In this document: piece after piece, positions 52,180 to 60,890 of the stretch
Layout: every line of letters starts with the position of its first letter
How positions within the stretch are numbered: the stretch's first letter is position 1
Assembly: GCF_000972495.1 (NCBI RefSeq)
Contig: NZ_LATM01000024.1
Location: 1-64,000 of the forward strand
Direction of reading: 5' to 3'
Length of the DNA stretch: 64,000 nucleotides
From: Hymenobacter terrenus
Lineage (GTDB): Bacteria; Bacteroidota; Bacteroidia; Cytophagales; Hymenobacteraceae
Notes under the pieces: generated by a model
Seen by the model: only the letters and a program-made list of their open reading frames with translations
Told to the model about the DNA's origin: nothing
The model's database searches: none
Program-made: the position numbers and the translations under genes

Positions 52180-52920
52180 TTACATTTTCATGTTGCTGTG
52201 TTGCTGGGCCATCATCAAGTGCTGCTGCACGACGGGTAGAGTCTTGGTGATGAAGCCCTGCAAGTCGGCATCGTTCGTCATCTTCTGGTGCGCCATCATG
52301 GTGTTGGCGGTTTTCTGATGGTCGGCTTGCATTTGAGCCAGGTATTTCTGCTCAAGCTCCGCGCCCGAGAGCTTTTCCATGGCGGGAGCCAGGGCCTTGT
52401 GCTCGGCATCCATGTCAGTGGGCAGAGTCACTCCTTTTTTAGCCGCGATTTTCTTGAGGTCGGCTGTTGATTTGCTGTGGTCGGCAATCATTTTATTAGC
52501 CATTTCTTTGGCCATGCCGGTCACTCCTTTAGCCAGGGCCAGTTTGCTCTGCTGAATTTCATTCTGGTCGCTGTGGGCGGCCGACATCATGAATTCCTTG
52601 TCGTCTTTGTGCGGCGCGGTGGGGCCGTTGGGGTCACCCATGCCAGCTGCATTGTCGGGGCCACCCATGGCGCCGGTATCGGTGTTGCGCATGGCTCCAT
52701 TACCCGCGTTGCCCTGGGCGGTGCCCGCGTTTTCGGGTTGGTTCTCGGGCTTCTCAGCGCCGGCTGGCATGGTAGCCGATACGGTATCGCCGCCGGTGGC
52801 CGAGCTGGTCATGGTGTTGTCGCTGGCGTTGCCGTTTTCAGCGGTGGCCGACTTATTATCACCACAGGAAGCTAAAACAAGCAGGCCCGTAGCCAGCAGA
52901 GGAAAGAGGGAGCGTTTCAT
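52180..52920 (-). CDS. DUF4142 lipoprotein with Gly/Asn/Met-rich linker
   Basis: 246 residues from MKRSLFPLLATG; the upstream in-frame stretch is not protein-like. Lipobox LVLASC places the lipidated Cys at ~19. A low-complexity linker (~25-110; rich in G, N, A, T, M) leads to a helical DUF4142 domain (~112-235): DDKEFMMSAAHSDQNEIQQS, MAKEMANKMIADHSKSTADL, KKGVTLPTDMDAEHKALAPA. DUF4142 is a ferritin-like helical bundle of unknown function found in envelope proteins. It is followed by a hairpin and a second DUF4142 gene upstream. Confidence 0.88.
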   Translation of the reverse strand: MKRSLFPLLATGLLVLASCGDNKSATAENGNASDNTMTSSATGGDTVSATMPAGAEKPENQPENAGTAQGNAGNGAMRNTDTGAMGGPDNAAGMGDPNGPTAPHKDDKEFMMSAAHSDQNEIQQSKLALAKGVTGMAKEMANKMIADHSKSTADLKKIAAKKGVTLPTDMDAEHKALAPAMEKLSGAELEQKYLAQMQADHQKTANTMMAHQKMTNDADLQGFITKTLPVVQQHLMMAQQHSNMKM

Positions 52921-53129
52921 AAGGGAGGGACTTTGTGGAAAGGAAGAAGCACAAGTATTGCTGTATTTACAGGCAGGCTTTAGTGGGAGCCAAGCCACTG
53001 GCAATACAAGTAATACGGGCAGTTTAGGGAAAGATGTTGCGTACTCAACCTTATTTTAACCATCCGGGCTAATCTAAGCTGAACCACTGAATAGGAATAA
53101 GCCCGACTATACTTTGGACCAGATAGAAG

Positions 53130-53151
53130 GCCCACTCCGGACGGAGTGGGC
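53130..53151. terminator. Hairpin between DUF4142 genes
   Basis: GCCCACTCCG (53130-53139) and CGGAGTGGGC (53142-53151) form a 10-bp stem with a 2-nt loop, 66 bp past the stop of the upstream DUF4142 gene. There is no long T tract, so termination is likely but not certain. Confidence 0.6.
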
Positions 53152-53216
53152 TCGGCAATCTATCCGAATTAGCTACTGGTAAGCAGTTGTTTACTGTTAG
53201 TGAAGTCGAGCAGCAT

Positions 53217-53828
53217 CTAAGGCTGCTTCTCCGTGGTCTCGGCCACTTCCTCAGCGGCGTTCAGCTGCTCCTTCACGGGCTCGTGGTACTTGGCCGCAAG
53301 GCCGCGAATGTCGCCGTCATATGCATCGTCCTTCATGTCATCGAGGGCATCTTCATCCTGCTTTTGGGTCTTGAGGAGGAGGGCCATAACGCCTCTGTCC
53401 AGCTGCGCCCCAGTTTGCGTGCTCACTTCATGGTAAGCGGCTTGCTCATCTTCACCGAGGGCCGGAGGCAGTGTCAGCTTTTTGGCTGCGGCCAAAGTGC
53501 GCAACGCAGTGAGCAGTTCCAGGCGGTTTTGCACGACGCGAGTACCAAAATCGCGCACCCTGGGGGTGCTGGCGCGGGCTTGCGCTAGCTTGCCCAACTC
53601 CACTTCCAGCAACGCATTGCTGGTAGCCTTCACCAAAAACCGGGCGTCGGCTTCCTGTTTGGCCGTCACATCAGCCTCGTCGATTTTATGCTCGTTCTGG
53701 GCGTTGGCCGCGTCCACGGCGTCGCCATCGCTGCTGCCCGATGAGCAGGCCGTGAGCAGCGGCAGTGCCACCGCCATTCGAAGAAATAACTGCCGCGCAG
53801 GCAACGAAAGAAACGGCAGATGAGGCAT
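53217..53828 (-). CDS. DUF4142 lipoprotein
   Basis: 203 residues. Lipobox ALPLLTAC gives a lipidated Cys at ~28. The DUF4142 helical bundle (~55-190) has ADARFLVKATSNALLEVELG, VRDFGTRVVQNRLELLTALR and KLTLPPALGEDEQAAYHEVS. It has the same family and strand as the gene downstream but low similarity and a separate terminator. It is presumably anchored in the inner face of the outer membrane. Confidence 0.87.
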   Translation of the reverse strand: MPHLPFLSLPARQLFLRMAVALPLLTACSSGSSDGDAVDAANAQNEHKIDEADVTAKQEADARFLVKATSNALLEVELGKLAQARASTPRVRDFGTRVVQNRLELLTALRTLAAAKKLTLPPALGEDEQAAYHEVSTQTGAQLDRGVMALLLKTQKQDEDALDDMKDDAYDGDIRGLAAKYHEPVKEQLNAAEEVAETTEKQP

Positions 53829-54011
53829 GATAAACAGATTGATGGAAGGGCCGACGGCTTAGGTACAAGCTATACGCCCACCCCGAAGCGAGGTTATTCC
53901 AGTGGCACCCGTAGTTTTTTTAAAGCCGCTCTAAACCTGAACGGCTCAGGTAATTGCAACAGGCAAAATTTTAGTTTATTATTCTATTCAACTACTTTCT
54001 TACTTCACAGC

Positions 54012-54840
54012 ATGCGTATTCTGACCCTCCGCTCCCTGGCTTTTGCCTGTCTTGCCAGCAGCCTGCTGCTTAGCACCAACTGCAAGCGCGACAACGACGC
54101 TACGCCCGTCACTGACGTTACCACCGCCGAAGACCGTAGTTAGGACAATATCGAAACGGCTATCAGCTCCGATGCCATGCAAATGGCTGACCCAAACGCC
54201 CAGAATTCGGCTTATATCAGCACCGGCGCCGAGTTTCGGACCAAGTTCGGGGACTGTGCCACGCGCACGTACGACTACCGAGCCCGTACGCTGACCATTG
54301 ATTTCGGTGCCACCAACTGCTTTACCCCGATGGGCGCTTTCGCCGTGGGCAGATTCTGGTGCGCTTCACCACAGACGTGCTCACGCGCCGGGCCGGGGCA
54401 GTGGTTACCCGCACCAACTACTTTGTGAACGACAACCAGCATATGGCTACCTGCGCATTCACCGACCTGGGACTGGGCTCGTTCACCGTCGACGTCACCG
54501 ATGCCCGCATCGTGCTGGCCAACAATGGTAGCACTCATTCCTGGACTGCCAACTGGGCCTTCAACCGCACCGCCGGCTACGGCCCCCCCAGGTTTCGGAC
54601 GATGCCTACAGCGTAATCGGCTCGGTCAACGGCACTAACCGCAACAAAATAAGCTACACCACTACCATTCGGACGCCCCTCGTCAAAAGCGCCAGCTGTT
54701 TCAAGTATTTCACTTCCGGCTCCATCAACATCACCAATGCCAACTCTAAAACTATGGTGCTGGACTATGGCAATGGCGCCTGCGACAATACGGCTACCGT
54801 GACGGGGAATGGGCGCACCAGAACGATTATTCTGCGATAG
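54012..54840 (+). pseudogene. Bacteroidota lipoprotein of unknown function, one stop and two frameshifts
   Basis: ATG 54012 starts a lipoprotein signal (LASSLLLSTNC). After DVTTAEDRS comes TAG (54141-54143), then the same frame continues DNIETAISSDAMQMADPNAQ. A shift near 54330 (run of C) gives DGRFRRGQILVRFTTD, and another at the C7 run 54583-54589 gives VSDDAYSVIGSVNGTNRNKI and the end CDNTATVTGNGRTRTIILR, TAG at 54838. Both shifts are explained by one missing C. Homologues of this NGRTxxIxL-ending family are common in the phylum. Confidence 0.75.
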
Positions 54841-54955
54841 GTCCTAAGAAGCTAACCACCATAAGTATATCAGCCGGTCCTGCTGAGCGGAGCCGAAGCA
54901 CCTTGCTTTGGGGCAGGAATCATTGATTGTAGCTTAGTTTACAAGAAATCACAAT

Positions 54956-55007
54956 GTAATCAGTAAAAAGAGCCGTCTTTTCACAGACGGCTCTTTTTAC
55001 TGATTAC
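54956..55007. terminator. Bidirectional terminator, 23-bp perfect arms
   Basis: Arms 54956-54978 and 54985-55007 pair without mismatch around a 6-nt loop and contain A5/T5 tracts. It sits between the convergent broken lipoprotein and the enoyl-CoA hydratase gene. Confidence 0.9.
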
Positions 55008-55047
55008 GGTGAGCCAATGCCGAGTGAGTCGGCTGTAAGGAGAGGAG

Positions 55048-55833
55048 CTATTGTCCTTTGAAAATAGGTTTGCGCTTCTCGCTGAAGGCCTTCACACCTT
55101 CGAAATAATCCTCCGATTCACCGGCAATCTGCTGGCAGTGCGCTTCGTAATCCAACATCTCGTCCAGGGTGGCGGCTCCGGCCTTGTTCAGCATTTGCTT
55201 CAGCAAGCCGATGGATTTGGTGGGTGCGCTGGCGTAACGGGCTGCGAGGGTATACGTCGCTTCGTCTAGCTCCTCAGGCGCCACCACTTGGTTTACCAAG
55301 CCCAGCCGCAGGGCTTCTTCCGCCGGTACTTTGGTGCCCAGGCTGCATAGCTCAAAGGCCTTCAGCGTACCCACCAACCGCGGCAAAAACCACGACGAGC
55401 CAGAATCCGGCACCAAACCAATATTGATGAACACTTCAATCAGCGAGGCGTCGGTGCTGGCTACCAAAGCGTCGCACGCCAGCGCCAGCGAGCAGCCCGC
55501 GCCCGCAGCCACGCCGTTGATGCGGCCGATAATAGGCTTCGGCAACGCCCGCATAGCTCGGATGATAGGGTTGTAACGCTTGTGCAAGGAGTCGTAGAAC
55601 GAGCGTTTCTCGCCAGTCTGCGCCGCCTTCAAATCCTGCCCTGAACAGAAGGCCCGGCCCGCGCCAGTCAGGACCACCGCCCGCACAGCCGCGTCGCGGG
55701 CTACTTGCTTCAGGGCATCCTGTAGTTCGTAGCTCAGCGGGTCGTTGAAGGCGTTGAATACATCGGGGCGGTTGAGGGTGATGGTGGCCACGCCGTCGGG
55801 GCGCACGTCGTAAAGCAGGCTGGTGAATTCCAT
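55048..55833 (-). CDS. Enoyl-CoA hydratase/isomerase (PaaG-like)
   Basis: 261 residues of crotonase fold. The CoA-binding/oxyanion motifs are GAGRAFCSGQDLK (~56-68) and INGVAAGAGCSLALACD (~103-119). The catalytic loop VFINIGLVPDSGSSWFLPRL (~132-151) carries the Asp typical of PaaG-type 1,2-epoxyphenylacetyl-CoA isomerases rather than the two Glu residues of hydratases. The C-terminal trimerisation part ends EKRKPIFKGQ. No other paa gene is present. It lies 159 bp downstream of ispD on the same strand. Confidence 0.92.
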   Translation of the reverse strand: MEFTSLLYDVRPDGVATITLNRPDVFNAFNDPLSYELQDALKQVARDAAVRAVVLTGAGRAFCSGQDLKAAQTGEKRSFYDSLHKRYNPIIRAMRALPKPIIGRINGVAAGAGCSLALACDALVASTDASLIEVFINIGLVPDSGSSWFLPRLVGTLKAFELCSLGTKVPAEEALRLGLVNQVVAPEELDEATYTLAARYASAPTKSIGLLKQMLNKAGAATLDEMLDYEAHCQQIAGESEDYFEGVKAFSEKRKPIFKGQ

Positions 55834-55992
55834 TTGGTGAAGTAGTGAGTTTGGTGGGTGTGCAAATAACGGACTCCCGTCGTCTCCACCGCGCCAATCA
55901 CGTCGTAACGCATATTTTGTAAGTCCACGTCCTCCGATGGAAACCCGAATGACTGCTTAATTGGCGCAGGGATGGGGACTACAAAGTCCATG

Positions 55993-56712
55993 CTACTCCG
56001 CTAGCAGGGCTTCCGCAATCAGTAAGTCTTCAGGAGTCGTGATTTTTAGGTTACGGTAGTCGCCCTCCACCAGCTGCACCCGGCACAGGTCGTCGACCAC
56101 CGTTGCGTCGTCGGTAAACGAGGCCAGTTCCGGCATGGCGTAAGCCTGGCGGAGCAGGTCAATTTCAAAGGTTTGGGGCGTCTGCATCAGCCGCAGCCGG
56201 TTGCGGTTTTGCGCCGAGGAGCCGTGCTGCGACACGAGCCGCACCGAGTCCTTGGGCATCACGGCAGCGGCGGCGGCGGCGTGGGTGGCGGCGGCGGCAT
56301 ACGTACGCTCTACCACGAGGCGCGACACCAGGGGCCGCACCCCATCGTGCACCGCCACCAAACCATTCGGGTAGTCACCCAGCGCGGCCAATCCGGCTTT
56401 CACCGACGCCCAGCGCGTAGCCCCGCCCGTCACCAGCCGGTGCGGAATAACAACTTGGTGCTGCGCGCAAAGCTGCTGCCAGGTTTCTAACTGCTCAGCG
56501 GGCAGGACTACGATTATCTCCTCCACGCCCAGCGCCGGCTCCGCAAAGCGGCGCAGCGTGTGTAGTAGCACGGGCTCGCCGCGCAGCAGCAGAAACTGCT
56601 TGGGCCGGTCGGCCACCATGCGCGTGCCGCTGCCGCCAGCCACCAAAATGGCTAGTCGAGGAGGGCCCTGGGAGTTTGAGGACGTGGAATCCGGGGACGA
56701 AAAAGCATTCAT
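55993..56712 (-). CDS. ispD: 2-C-methyl-D-erythritol 4-phosphate cytidylyltransferase
   Basis: 239 residues. The nucleotide-binding loop is ILVAGGSGTRMVADRPKQF (~22-40, with the conserved GxGxRM and PKQ), followed by HTLRRF, VTGGATRWASVKAGL, VHDGVRPLV (~121-129), and TPQTF near 178. It makes CDP-ME in the non-mevalonate isoprenoid pathway, a cytoplasmic core step. The first 17 residues are a non-conserved leader. It lies downstream of queA, separated by a terminator. Confidence 0.96.
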   Translation of the reverse strand: MNAFSSPDSTSSNSQGPPRLAILVAGGSGTRMVADRPKQFLLLRGEPVLLHTLRRFAEPALGVEEIIVVLPAEQLETWQQLCAQHQVVIPHRLVTGGATRWASVKAGLAALGDYPNGLVAVHDGVRPLVSRLVVERTYAAAATHAAAAAAVMPKDSVRLVSQHGSSAQNRNRLRLMQTPQTFEIDLLRQAYAMPELASFTDDATVVDDLCRVQLVEGDYRNLKITTPEDLLIAEALLAE

Positions 56713-56736
56713 TGCCGCGAAGTTCAGGCAAAAAAA

Positions 56737-56771
56737 GAGCGCCGAAGCTCAGTGAAGAACATTCGGCGCTC
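56737..56771 (-). terminator. Rho-independent terminator of queA
   Basis: GAGCGCCGAA (56737-56746) pairs with 56762-56771. On the minus strand the stem is followed by T6-7, 55 bp past the queA stop. It also overlaps the upstream region of ispD. Confidence 0.85.
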
Positions 56772-56825
56772 ATAAAATCAATGTGGCGAGAATAAGAAGC
56801 CAAGCCCCAAATGCCCTGTTCCCAC

Positions 56826-57875
56826 TTACAGAATCAGCATGGCATCGCCGTAGCTGAAGAACTTGTATTTCTCCTTGATGGCTTCCTTATATGCTTCCAT
56901 CAGCAGAGGGTAGCCGGCAAAGGCCGCAGCCAGCATGATGAGCGTGCTTTCTGGCATATGAAAGTTGGTTAGCAGCGAGTTAGCAATCTTGAAATCGTGG
57001 GGTGGGAAGATGAACCGGTCAATCCAGCCCTGAGTGGGCTTCATGCGGGCATTGGCCGATACCGAGGCTTCCATGGCGCGGATGGTGGTGGTGCCCACGG
57101 CGCACACGCGCTTTTTGGCATCCAGCGCCTTGTTTACCACCTCGCAGGCCGGAGCCGTCACGATGAAGTTCTCCGAGTCCATTTTGTGCTTGGTCAGGTC
57201 TTCTACATCCACGGTGCGGAAGGTGCCTAGGCCCACGTGCAGCGTTACATAAGCCGGCTCTACACCCTTGATTTCCATGCGCTTCATCACCTCGCGGGTG
57301 AAGTGTAGACCAGCCGAAGGAGCCGCTACGGCGCCAATGTGCTCGGCATAAATGGTCTGGTAGCGCTCTTTGTCGGCCGGCTCGGTTTCCCGGTTGATAA
57401 CTTCTTTCGGAATCGGAGTTTCGCCCAGTTCATATAGCGCCTTACGGAACTCCTCATCGGTTCCATCAAACAGGAACTTGATGGTGCGGCCCCGGGAGGT
57501 CGTGTTGTCAATTACTTCAGCCACCATGTCGGACTCGCCAAAGTACAGCTTGTTGCCGACGCGAATTTTGCGGGCGGGGTCTACCAGTACGTCCCACAGG
57601 CGCAGCTCTTTGTTCAATTCGCGCAGCAGGAATACTTCAATCTTGGCGCCGGTTTTCTCCTTATTGCCGTAGAGGCGAGCCGGAAAAACTTTGGTGTCGT
57701 TAAATACCAAGGCGTCACCTTCCACAAAATAGTCGAGAATATCCTTGAAGGTGCGGTGCTCAATCTGGCCAGTGGAGCGGTGCACTACCATGAGGCGGCT
57801 TTCGTCGCGGTTACGGGCCGGATGCAGAGCTACCAGTTCCTCGGGGAGTTCGAACTTGAACTCGTGCAATTTCAT
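56826..57875 (-). CDS. queA: S-adenosylmethionine:tRNA ribosyltransferase-isomerase
   Basis: 349 residues from MKLHEFKFELPEEL; in-frame ATGs at 57881 and 57923 are possible but add non-conserved residues. Family motifs are ALHPARNRDESRL, FNDTKVFPARL, AEHIGAVAAPSAGLHFT (~186-202), YVTLHVGLGTF and TNFHMPESTL near the end. It transfers ribosyl from SAM to preQ1 in the tRNA wobble position during queuosine synthesis. No other queuosine gene is in the window. Confidence 0.96.
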   Translation of the reverse strand: MKLHEFKFELPEELVALHPARNRDESRLMVVHRSTGQIEHRTFKDILDYFVEGDALVFNDTKVFPARLYGNKEKTGAKIEVFLLRELNKELRLWDVLVDPARKIRVGNKLYFGESDMVAEVIDNTTSRGRTIKFLFDGTDEEFRKALYELGETPIPKEVINRETEPADKERYQTIYAEHIGAVAAPSAGLHFTREVMKRMEIKGVEPAYVTLHVGLGTFRTVDVEDLTKHKMDSENFIVTAPACEVVNKALDAKKRVCAVGTTTIRAMEASVSANARMKPTQGWIDRFIFPPHDFKIANSLLTNFHMPESTLIMLAAAFAGYPLLMEAYKEAIKEKYKFFSYGDAMLIL

Positions 57876-57920
57876 CGCCATAGGGCAGTATTTGGGGGAA
57901 GTTACGGAAATTTGGGGAGG

Positions 57921-57928
57921 CAAAAGTA
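57921..57928 (-). promoter_or_regulatory. -7 box candidate for queA
   Basis: On the minus strand TACTTTTG matches TAnnTTTG, 45 nt before the chosen start. No clear TTTG is found 19 bp further up. Confidence 0.4.
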
Positions 57929-58228
57929 CGGCTTTTTTCTGAAAGTATTGTTTTTTGAGGGATGCTCTAATAAAAACTTCTCCTTAGCCAATAGGGAGAT
58001 ATTCGATCCAACTACATAACCGCCCCAACGTGCGCAGAGCGCAAGTACCCCTTCCTTAATTCGAAGGAAAGGAGTTGGCATTCGGCTACTCGTTTCCCTC
58101 ATCCGCCGCAACTTCCCCGCGAGTTTCCGTCTTTTGACCCCAGATACGGACTCAGTGAAGCGTGGGGGCCACAGACTACAGAAGTCTTCGGTCCAATTCT
58201 TCCGCTTCACTCCTCATCTTTCATTTAT
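57929..58228. other. Divergent intergenic region queA / permease
   Basis: About 300 bp without a recognisable gene. It holds the two divergent promoters; no strong repeat or operator was seen. Confidence 0.4.
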
Positions 58229-59491
58229 ATGTTGACGCTTCGTCTTACACTCGAGAGTTTTCGCTTTGCTCTGGATGCGCTCAAATCCAACTTGTTGCGC
58301 ACCATTTTGTCGCTGCTGGGCGTCACGGTAGGCATCTTCGCTATTATTGCCGTGTTCACCGTCGTCGATTCCTTGGAGGCTAACATCCGCAGCAGCCTCG
58401 ACTTTGTGGGCGACAAAATTATTTCTGTTCAAAAGTGGCCCCTGGAATTCGGTTCCGATTATCCGTGGTGGAAGTACTTCAACCGGCCGGTGCCCACTCC
58501 CCGCGAATTTCAGCAGCTGCGCAAGCAGCTTGGGCCCAACAATAAAGGCATTGCCATCTTTGCCGCCAGCGGCGGCAATAACTTGAAATCCGGTTCCAAT
58601 TCTGTGTCTGATTGCGTGCTGCAAGGTGTGAGCTACGACTTCCGGGTGGTGAGCAACGTGCCCATCAAAGAAGGCCGCTATTTCACCAACCAGGAAATGG
58701 ACGCGGCCCGGCCCGTGGCCATCATCGGCGCTACCATCGCCGAGAACTTGTTTCCGAATGGCAGCGCGTTGGGCAAGCAACTCAAGGCCCGGGGACAGAC
58801 TTTCACCGTTATCGGGGTGATGGAGAAAGAGGGGAAAAAGCTTGTCACCATTTCCAGCAACGATGCCAACTGCATTATTCCCTTCGGCATGTTCACCAAA
58901 ATGTTTGCCTTGAGCACGACTGGTTTTGGCGGCGGCCCTAGTGCTACCATTGCCGTGAAAGGCCGCGACGAAGACCCTGGCCTGCTGGACCTGGAATATG
59001 AAATGCGCGGCGTGATGCGCAATATTCGCGGCCTCAAGCCCCGCGAAGAAGACAACTTCGCCTTGAACCGACCCGAAATGATAGCGGCGGCCGTGGGCAA
59101 GCTTTTCGGCGTCATTGGCGTGGTGGGGGCCGTAATTGGGTCGTTTGCCATACTAGTGGGCGGCTTCGGCATTGCCAATATCATGTTTGTATCCGTGCGC
59201 GAGCGAACTAATATTATCGGCATTCAAAAGTCGTTGGGAGCCAAGAATTTCTTTATCCTCTTCCAGTTCCTTTTTGAAGCAGTTTGCCTTTGCCTCATCG
59301 GCGGCGGGGCGGGCATTGTGCTAGTGTGGCTCGTGACGCTGATGCCGCAGGATGCCCTGCCGCTCACCATGTCGGCGGCGCGCATTATCCTGGGCTTGCT
59401 TATTTCCGTAGGAATTGGGGTAATTGCCGGCATCGTGCCCGCCGTAATGGCCGCGAACCTGGACCCGGTTATTGCTATTCGGGCCAAGTGA
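58229..59491 (+). CDS. MacB-type ABC transporter permease
   Basis: 420 residues. A TM helix (~22-45, LLRTILSLLGVTVGIFAIIAVF) is followed by a large periplasmic MacB core domain (~46-285) with VGDKIISVQKWP and VAIIGATIAENLFPNGSALG, then three TM helices in an FtsX domain (~290-415; VSVRERTNIIGIQKSLGAKN is the coupling loop). It exports or extracts substrates from the outer leaflet, as in lipoprotein, antibiotic or peptide efflux. No ATPase gene is adjacent, so it must use one encoded elsewhere. Confidence 0.93.
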   Translation: MLTLRLTLESFRFALDALKSNLLRTILSLLGVTVGIFAIIAVFTVVDSLEANIRSSLDFVGDKIISVQKWPLEFGSDYPWWKYFNRPVPTPREFQQLRKQLGPNNKGIAIFAASGGNNLKSGSNSVSDCVLQGVSYDFRVVSNVPIKEGRYFTNQEMDAARPVAIIGATIAENLFPNGSALGKQLKARGQTFTVIGVMEKEGKKLVTISSNDANCIIPFGMFTKMFALSTTGFGGGPSATIAVKGRDEDPGLLDLEYEMRGVMRNIRGLKPREEDNFALNRPEMIAAAVGKLFGVIGVVGAVIGSFAILVGGFGIANIMFVSVRERTNIIGIQKSLGAKNFFILFQFLFEAVCLCLIGGGAGIVLVWLVTLMPQDALPLTMSAARIILGLLISVGIGVIAGIVPAVMAANLDPVIAIRAK

Positions 59492-59606
59492 CAGATACCG
59501 GCAACGGAGCAGGAAGGCCAAGCTCCAGCTTAGCCTTTCTGCCGGTTCTATGTATGAATCAATTTAGGTTCACTCGCTAAGCTGGAGATTGGCAGTACAT
59601 GTTGGC

Positions 59607-60722
59607 ATGACTTTACCACCCTTTCTTCATTACGAATTTCTGGGCAACGCCCTGAGTCAATACGGAATCGCCGTACTTATTCTCCTAGTAGGCGCGGCGT
59701 TGCGGCAGCTTATTTCGCGGCTATTGAGCATGGTGCTATTTCGCCTCACCAAGCGCTACACAGCAGGAGTGAGCGAGCAGGAGCTGCACGATTTGCTTAT
59801 TCAGCCGCTATCGATTTTGCTGCTTCTGGTCACGGTGTATCTGGCTTTCAGTGTGCTGCGTTACCCCTTGCCGCCCAACGCGATGACTGAGGCCGCGCCC
59901 TGGCCCAAAGTGGCCCTGCTGCGGCTTTTCCTGCTGGGTTTTATTGGCACTGTCACGTGGGTGGTGCTGCGCCTGGTCGATTTTGCCCTGCTGGTGGTAC
60001 AGCGCCGCAACGAGCTGCGCGCCTCGCCCAGCATCCAGCGGCTCGATAATCAGTTTCTGCCCTTTGCCAAAGACTTACTGAAAGTGCTGGTCATCATCAT
60101 CGGCCTGATGGTGGTGCTGGGCGAAGTGTTTGCGGTGAATGTAACAGCCTTGGTTGGCGGCCTGGGAATTGGCGGCTTGGCCGTTGCCTTCGCCGCTAAG
60201 GAAAGCCTCGAAAACCTCATCGCGTCTTTCACCATCTTCCTCGACCAGCCCTTCGGTGTGGGCGACCTGGTGACGGCGGGTGGCGTGAGCGGCACAGTGG
60301 AAAAAATTGGCTTCCGCAGCACCCGCCTGCGCACTGCCGAAAAAAGCTACGTCACGGTGCCTAATAAAAGCATGATTGATAAGCCCCTCGACAACCTTTC
60401 CCTGCGTACCTCGCGCCGGGTAGGCTTCACCCTGCTCTTCGATCAGAAAACGACCAGTGCGCAACTGCACGCCATCATTGCCGATTCCTTGGGGGCTATG
60501 CAGGCGCACCCGCTGGTAACCAAGGATGTGCAAATGAAATTTAATGCGCTAACGCCCGCTGGCAAAGAAGTAACCGTGCAGTATTTTGTAGACACTACCA
60601 GCTACGATGAATACCTCGACGTGAAAGAAGACCTCAACTACCGCATAGTAGAGGTAGTGGAGCGGCACGGCGGCTCGTTCGTGGGCGCCGCCCCAGCGCC
60701 CGCAGCTGCCCCGGCTGATTGA
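59607..60722 (+). CDS. MscS family mechanosensitive ion channel
   Basis: 371 residues from ATG 59607; an in-frame TTG at 59589 is less likely. Three or four TM helices precede the pore/TM3 (~177-200, VTALVGGLGIGGLAVAFAAK), followed by the beta domain ENLIASFTIFLDQPFGVGDL, VTAGGVSGTVEKIGFRSTRL and VPNKSMIDKPLDNLS. It releases solutes on hypo-osmotic shock. An Ala/Pro tail ends the protein. The upstream permease is 115 bp away on the same strand. Confidence 0.95.
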   Translation: MTLPPFLHYEFLGNALSQYGIAVLILLVGAALRQLISRLLSMVLFRLTKRYTAGVSEQELHDLLIQPLSILLLLVTVYLAFSVLRYPLPPNAMTEAAPWPKVALLRLFLLGFIGTVTWVVLRLVDFALLVVQRRNELRASPSIQRLDNQFLPFAKDLLKVLVIIIGLMVVLGEVFAVNVTALVGGLGIGGLAVAFAAKESLENLIASFTIFLDQPFGVGDLVTAGGVSGTVEKIGFRSTRLRTAEKSYVTVPNKSMIDKPLDNLSLRTSRRVGFTLLFDQKTTSAQLHAIIADSLGAMQAHPLVTKDVQMKFNALTPAGKEVTVQYFVDTTSYDEYLDVKEDLNYRIVEVVERHGGSFVGAAPAPAAAPAD

Positions 60723-60776
60723 TTCCGAACCACGGATTCAAGCGGATAATTCGAATTGCACTGGTTTCGTAGACAG

Positions 60777-60812
60777 GCAAAAAAGGCCACTCCTTCGAGT
60801 GGCCTTTTTTGC
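60777..60812. terminator. Bidirectional terminator
   Basis: A 16-bp perfect stem, GCAAAAAAGGCCACTC (60777-60792) with 60797-60812, has A6/T6 tracts, between the convergent mscS-like and TerB-like genes. Confidence 0.92.
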
Positions 60813-60890
60813 TTCTTTAAACTATTGCGCTGAACAGTAGCCGCTTGGATAGTTTTCCACAGAATCCGAATAATCCGCGGTTCGGAGTAG

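Noticed and set aside
55734..55991. 85-codon minus-strand frame between ispD and the enoyl-CoA hydratase gene
   Set aside because: Its second half overlaps the hydratase gene in another frame and is composed of low-information Pro/Thr/Ser. No ribosome site or homology is evident.
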